Source: DATARN01 sp963851105 (GTDB taxonomy: Bacteria; Actinomycetota; Acidimicrobiia; Acidimicrobiales; Palsa-688). Taken from it: a DNA stretch of 64,000 nt. How positions within the stretch are numbered: position 1 is the first letter of the stretch; every line of letters begins with the position of its first letter. A program made the translations under genes and the position numbers. The DNA lies in the NCBI GenBank assembly GCA_963851105.1, contig CAWKNP010000004.1:186001-250000 (forward strand). Reading direction: 5' to 3'. The notes below the pieces were generated by a model that saw nothing but the letters and a program-made list of their open reading frames with translations, was not told the origin of the DNA and ran no database searches. Positions 60,964 to 64,000 of this stretch are shown here, piece by piece.

Positions 60964-61034
60964 CGAACCTGCGGGCTTTTCTGTTTCCTGTGGGCTTCAG
61001 TGTCGTCAGGCGACATTAAAGCCCACAGGTTCGG
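60964..61034. terminator. Terminator-like hairpin between fmdB and uppP
   Basis: CCTGTGGGCTT (60987-60997) pairs with AAGCCCACAGG (61019-61029); an inner TGTCG-CGACA pair tops the stem. A second left arm CGAACCTGCGGGCTTT (60964-60979) could instead pair with AAAGCCCACAGGTTCG (61018-61033) with one mismatch, so two structures compete. It lies between convergent genes and can serve both. Confidence 0.65.
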
Positions 61035-61037
61035 TCG

Positions 61038-61949
61038 CTAGGCGTAGATCAGGGAGTGGATGATGAAGAACACCCCCGCCACCAGGCAGTAGATGGCGAA
61101 GGGGGTGAGGGTCTTGGTCCGGAAGTACCGGGTGAGGAACCGCACCGAGAAGTACGACGCGATCCCCGCGACCACGCTGCCGGCCAGCACCTGGCCGCGG
61201 ATGCCGTTGCCGAGGGGACCGGTCAGGTCGGGGAGCTTGTAGAGCCCGGCCAGAAGGATGATCGGTGTGGCCAGCAGGAACGAGAACTTGACCGCGTCCT
61301 CGTGATCGAGGCCCCGGATCAACCCCGCGACCATCGTCACACCCGATCGGCTGATCCCGGCCAGCAGCGCCAGGCTCTGGGCGACGCCGATGACGCCGGC
61401 CTCTTTGTAGTCGAGGGTGTCGAGTCGCCGTGACCCGTCGTCGGTGAGGCCTTCGCGCGCCGCCAGGGCCTTCACTTCCGAGCCCAGGCGGACCCGTTCC
61501 CCGCCCAGCAGGATCAGGCCGTTGACCGTAAGGAAGATGGCCGCCGCGAGGGGCTTGGTGAACAGCAACCTCAGCTTGTGCTCCAACGCCAGGCCCAAGA
61601 TGCCCGTCGGGATGGTGGCGATGACGATGAGCCAGGCCAACCGTTCCTCCGACGTCTCGACCTTACGGTTGACGAGGGTGCGGAAGAAGGCCCGGATCAG
61701 AGCCACCCAGTCCTTGCGGTAGTAGATCAGCAAGGCGACCGCCGAGGCGCAGTGCAACCCGACGATGAAGGCCAGATAGAACGACTCACCCTGGGTCTGG
61801 CCCTTCACCAGCTGGTGCCACCCGAACAGCGAGGGGACGAGGACCGAGTGGCCCAGGCTCGAGATCGGGAACAGCTCGGTTACACCCTGCACCAGCCCGA
61901 TAACGATCGCTTGGAAGAAGCTGAGCTTTTGGGCTACGGCGAGCAACAA
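61038..61949 (-). CDS. uppP: Undecaprenyl-diphosphatase
   Basis: 303 residues, eight or so membrane helices. UppP (BacA) removes a phosphate from undecaprenyl pyrophosphate so that the lipid carrier can be used again in peptidoglycan synthesis; it gives bacitracin tolerance. The active-site signature is GLVQGVTELFPISSLGHSVL, and the second LLAGISRSGVTMVAGLIRGL. The start is TTG 61949; no ATG is near the family's N-terminus. Confidence 0.93.
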   Translation of the reverse strand: MLLAVAQKLSFFQAIVIGLVQGVTELFPISSLGHSVLVPSLFGWHQLVKGQTQGESFYLAFIVGLHCASAVALLIYYRKDWVALIRAFFRTLVNRKVETSEERLAWLIVIATIPTGILGLALEHKLRLLFTKPLAAAIFLTVNGLILLGGERVRLGSEVKALAAREGLTDDGSRRLDTLDYKEAGVIGVAQSLALLAGISRSGVTMVAGLIRGLDHEDAVKFSFLLATPIILLAGLYKLPDLTGPLGNGIRGQVLAGSVVAGIASYFSVRFLTRYFRTKTLTPFAIYCLVAGVFFIIHSLIYA

Positions 61950-62100
61950 GGTCGGAGTCGCTTTCCTGACGGCGCCGGCGGGCGGCGGGCGGGGCGGGGG
62001 CGGCGGAGAGGTCCGGCGGAGCCGAAGTTAGCCGACCCCGGGTAGCCCTCCGGGCGCGGCCGGTGGCGCCCGCCGCCCACGGCCGCCGGTCGAAGTTGCG

Positions 62101-62775
62101 CTATTCGGCGAGGAGGAAGCTCTCCGTGGTCGTGGCGACCCCGACGGGGCATGTCACGCCGGTGCCGCCGAGGCCGCAGTAGCCGCCCGGGTTCTTGGCC
62201 AGGTACTGCTGGTGATAGTCCTCGGCGTAGTAGAACGGGCCCGCCTCGGCGATCTCGGTGGTGATGGCGGGGTACCCGGCGGCGGTCAGGACGGGCTGGA
62301 AGGCGTCGCGTGACGCCAGCGCGGCGTCGCGCTGCGCCGGGGTGGTCCAGTAGATGGCGGAGCGGTACTGGGTGCCGGCGTCATTTCCTTGGCGCATCCC
62401 CTGCGTCGGATCGTGGCTCTCCCAGAACAGCTTCAACAGAGCCGCGTAGCTCGTCACGGTGGGGTCGAAGGCGACCAGTACCGCTTCGGTGTGGCCGGTG
62501 CGCCCGCTGCACACCTCCATGTAGGTCGGGTTGGGGGTGAAGCCGCCGGCGTAGCCGACCGCAGTCGAGAAGACGCCGGGCGCCTCCCAGAACTTGCGCT
62601 CGGCGCCCCAGAAGCAGCCCAGCGCGAACACCGCCTGCTCCATGCCTTCGGGGAAGGGGGGCCGCAGCGGGTTGTGGTTGACATAGTGGGCGGCGGGCAC
62701 CGGGATCGCCTCGCTGCGCCCCGGCAGGGCCCGATCGGCGGCCACCATCTCGGACTTGTGACTGAAAATCCCCAT
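62101..62775 (-). CDS. msrA: Peptide methionine sulfoxide reductase MsrA
   Basis: 224 residues. Reduces the S form of methionine sulfoxide in oxidised proteins. ALGCFWGAERKFW holds the catalytic Cys (C54); VGYAGG and HTEAVLVAFDP follow, then AEDYHQQYLAKNPGGYCGLG, with the resolving cysteine near the end. The N-terminal ~45 residues extend beyond the minimal domain, as in many actinobacterial forms. Start ATG 62775. Confidence 0.94.
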   Translation of the reverse strand: MGIFSHKSEMVAADRALPGRSEAIPVPAAHYVNHNPLRPPFPEGMEQAVFALGCFWGAERKFWEAPGVFSTAVGYAGGFTPNPTYMEVCSGRTGHTEAVLVAFDPTVTSYAALLKLFWESHDPTQGMRQGNDAGTQYRSAIYWTTPAQRDAALASRDAFQPVLTAAGYPAITTEIAEAGPFYYAEDYHQQYLAKNPGGYCGLGGTGVTCPVGVATTTESFLLAE

Positions 62776-62836
62776 GGCACCCAGGGTACGCCGGGGGGTT
62801 TGGTTATCGCCGCCGAGACCCCAGGCGGCGTGACGG

Positions 62837-64000
62837 TTAGACGCCGCTCATGCTGACATCGCCGATCGCCAGCGTGAGGCCGGCCGCCGACGACGGCAGC
62901 CGCTCCAGGTCGTTGCCGATGGCGACGACGTCGAGCAGCATCCGTTGGATCGTCGAGGCGATGGTGAACTCCCGCACTGGCTCGGCGATCTCACCACCGC
63001 GGAACAGCATCCCCTCGGCGCCCACCGAGAAGTCGCCGCTCACCGGGTTGACCCCGGAATGCACTCCCGAGATCGACTGGACGATCAGCCCGTCTCCCAC
63101 GGTGGCCAGGATCTCGGCGGGCGACTGCGTCCCCGGTACCACCGCCACCGCCCGGGCGCCGACCCCGGGGCCGCTCTTGAAGCCGGCGCGCACCGCAGAG
63201 CCCGTCGAAGCCCGCCCGGCCCGCCGGGCGGCGTAGGTGTTGTACAGGAATCCTTGGAGGACGCCGCCGTCGATGAGCAGGTTGCGCCGGCACGCCAGGC
63301 CCTCGGCGTCGATCCGCGCCGCCCCGTACGCTTCGGGGTCGGTCGGGTCGTCGACCAGCGTCAGCGACGGTACCGAGACCGCCTCGCCCACCCGCTGGGC
63401 GAACAGGGAGCGGCCCTTCAGGACCGCCTCGCCGTCGAGGGTCCCCGCCAGGATGGCGAGGAGGGTGGCCGTGATCCGGGGCTCGAGCACCACGGTGACG
63501 CGTGCCGAGGCCGGCTTGCGGGCCCCGAGTAGCCGGGTGGCGCGGTCGACGGCGTCGCGGGCGGCGTCGACCAGCGACACGTCGGCGGGCGACCGGCCCA
63601 CCGAGTAACCGGCGCCGGTCTGGGTCTCGGAGCCCTCGCCGGCGATGGCGTAGGCCGACACGTAGCAGGTGGTCCGCCGGGACGCACCCGAGATCCCGGT
63701 TGAGGTGGCCACGGCCGACTCGCTGGCCGAGTCACCCCAGTACGACGACTCCACCTGACGGATGCGAGGGTCGCCGGCTCGCACCAGGCGCTCCAGTTCG
63801 AGGGCCGCGTCGATCTTCTGGTCCGTCGGGTATGAAGCCAGCTCGTCGCGCCAGAGGTCCAGTTCGACAGGGGTCACGCCGTCAGGGCTCGCCAGGCCCA
63901 GGTACTCGTCGGGCGTGCCGAAGCCGGCGTTGTCCCGCGCCTCCTCAAGGGTTTCGGCCACCACGTCGTCGTCCAGCGAGCCCGCGTAGGCGAAGCCCTG
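62837..64000 (-). CDS. pmbA: TldD/PmbA-family metalloprotease, partial (5' end off window)
   Basis: About 388 residues visible; the frame is open to base 64000 (GFAYAGSLDDDVVAETLEEARDNAGF at the open end). TldD/PmbA proteins form a heterodimeric protease that trims peptides such as microcin precursors. SGVHSGVNPVSGDFSVGAEG is the PmbA/TldE C-terminal signature, GLACRRNLLIDGGVLQGFLYNTYAARRAG the central one. A TldD partner would be expected upstream (beyond the window). Confidence 0.9.
   Translation of the reverse strand, partial: QGFAYAGSLDDDVVAETLEEARDNAGFGTPDEYLGLASPDGVTPVELDLWRDELASYPTDQKIDAALELERLVRAGDPRIRQVESSYWGDSASESAVATSTGISGASRRTTCYVSAYAIAGEGSETQTGAGYSVGRSPADVSLVDAARDAVDRATRLLGARKPASARVTVVLEPRITATLLAILAGTLDGEAVLKGRSLFAQRVGEAVSVPSLTLVDDPTDPEAYGAARIDAEGLACRRNLLIDGGVLQGFLYNTYAARRAGRASTGSAVRAGFKSGPGVGARAVAVVPGTQSPAEILATVGDGLIVQSISGVHSGVNPVSGDFSVGAEGMLFRGGEIAEPVREFTIASTIQRMLLDVVAIGNDLERLPSSAAGLTLAIGDVSMSGV

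Overview
The window is high-GC DNA with dense genes, many 4-base ATGA/GTGA overlaps, several GTG/TTG starts and apparently leaderless promoters. It carries a complete ergothioneine operon (egtABCD), an Ada-AlkA fusion, an LALTG-anchored surface protein, a DUF4012 protein and a protein with the N-terminal 'SDGKWYP' motif common in actinobacteria. Together these point to an actinomycete (phylum Actinomycetota), most likely class Acidimicrobiia. The class is an inference from gene style; no rRNA or phylogenetic marker is visible.

Layout. 1-3063: end of an M1 aminopeptidase gene, a metallophosphoesterase, and xseB/xseA. 3064-3705: a non-coding stretch of paired hairpin repeats. 3706-10706: acyl-ACP desaturase with a palindrome at its start, DEAD-box helicase, a channel-like membrane protein, menC-rpiB, an O-methyltransferase and a cyclopropane fatty acid synthase. 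10722-14127: an NAD-glutamate dehydrogenase gene broken by one frameshift. 14248-18626: the egtABCD operon, preceded by a 27-codon leader ORF and with a 15-bp hairpin between egtB and egtC. 18834-27262: surface protein, DUF4012 protein, alkylation repair (ada-alkA plus ogt), NlpC/P60 hydrolase, PLP decarboxylase and PPK2.

27466-40799 is a metals block: an HTH-TOBE regulator with modABC; a CydDC-like ABC pair in an operon with a NiCoT nickel/cobalt permease, divergent from a Fur/Nur-type regulator with a candidate operator between them; then an exported CopC-CopD-like operon. Molybdate import links to the cofactor genes moaC, moaA and moeA (with galU) at 55905-60171.

40800-54390 is a variable island of lower GC. 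It holds an intact tyrosine recombinase, a decayed second copy of it, remnants of toxin-antitoxin genes, a DUF4160/DUF2442 pair, fragments of LuxR, nSTAND1 and DUF429 genes, and an intact two-gene unit of a SLOG-family (TIGR00725) protein and a multi-pass membrane protein. This unit is the best candidate for an undescribed system. A tRNA-Ala(CGC) gene sits at the island's right edge.

54396-64000 returns to core genes: tRNA-Ala, a translin-like gene, molybdopterin genes, galU, an fmdB-type zinc ribbon gene directly behind a near-perfect CIRCE (HrcA) element, uppP, msrA and the start-less end of a TldD/PmbA gene.
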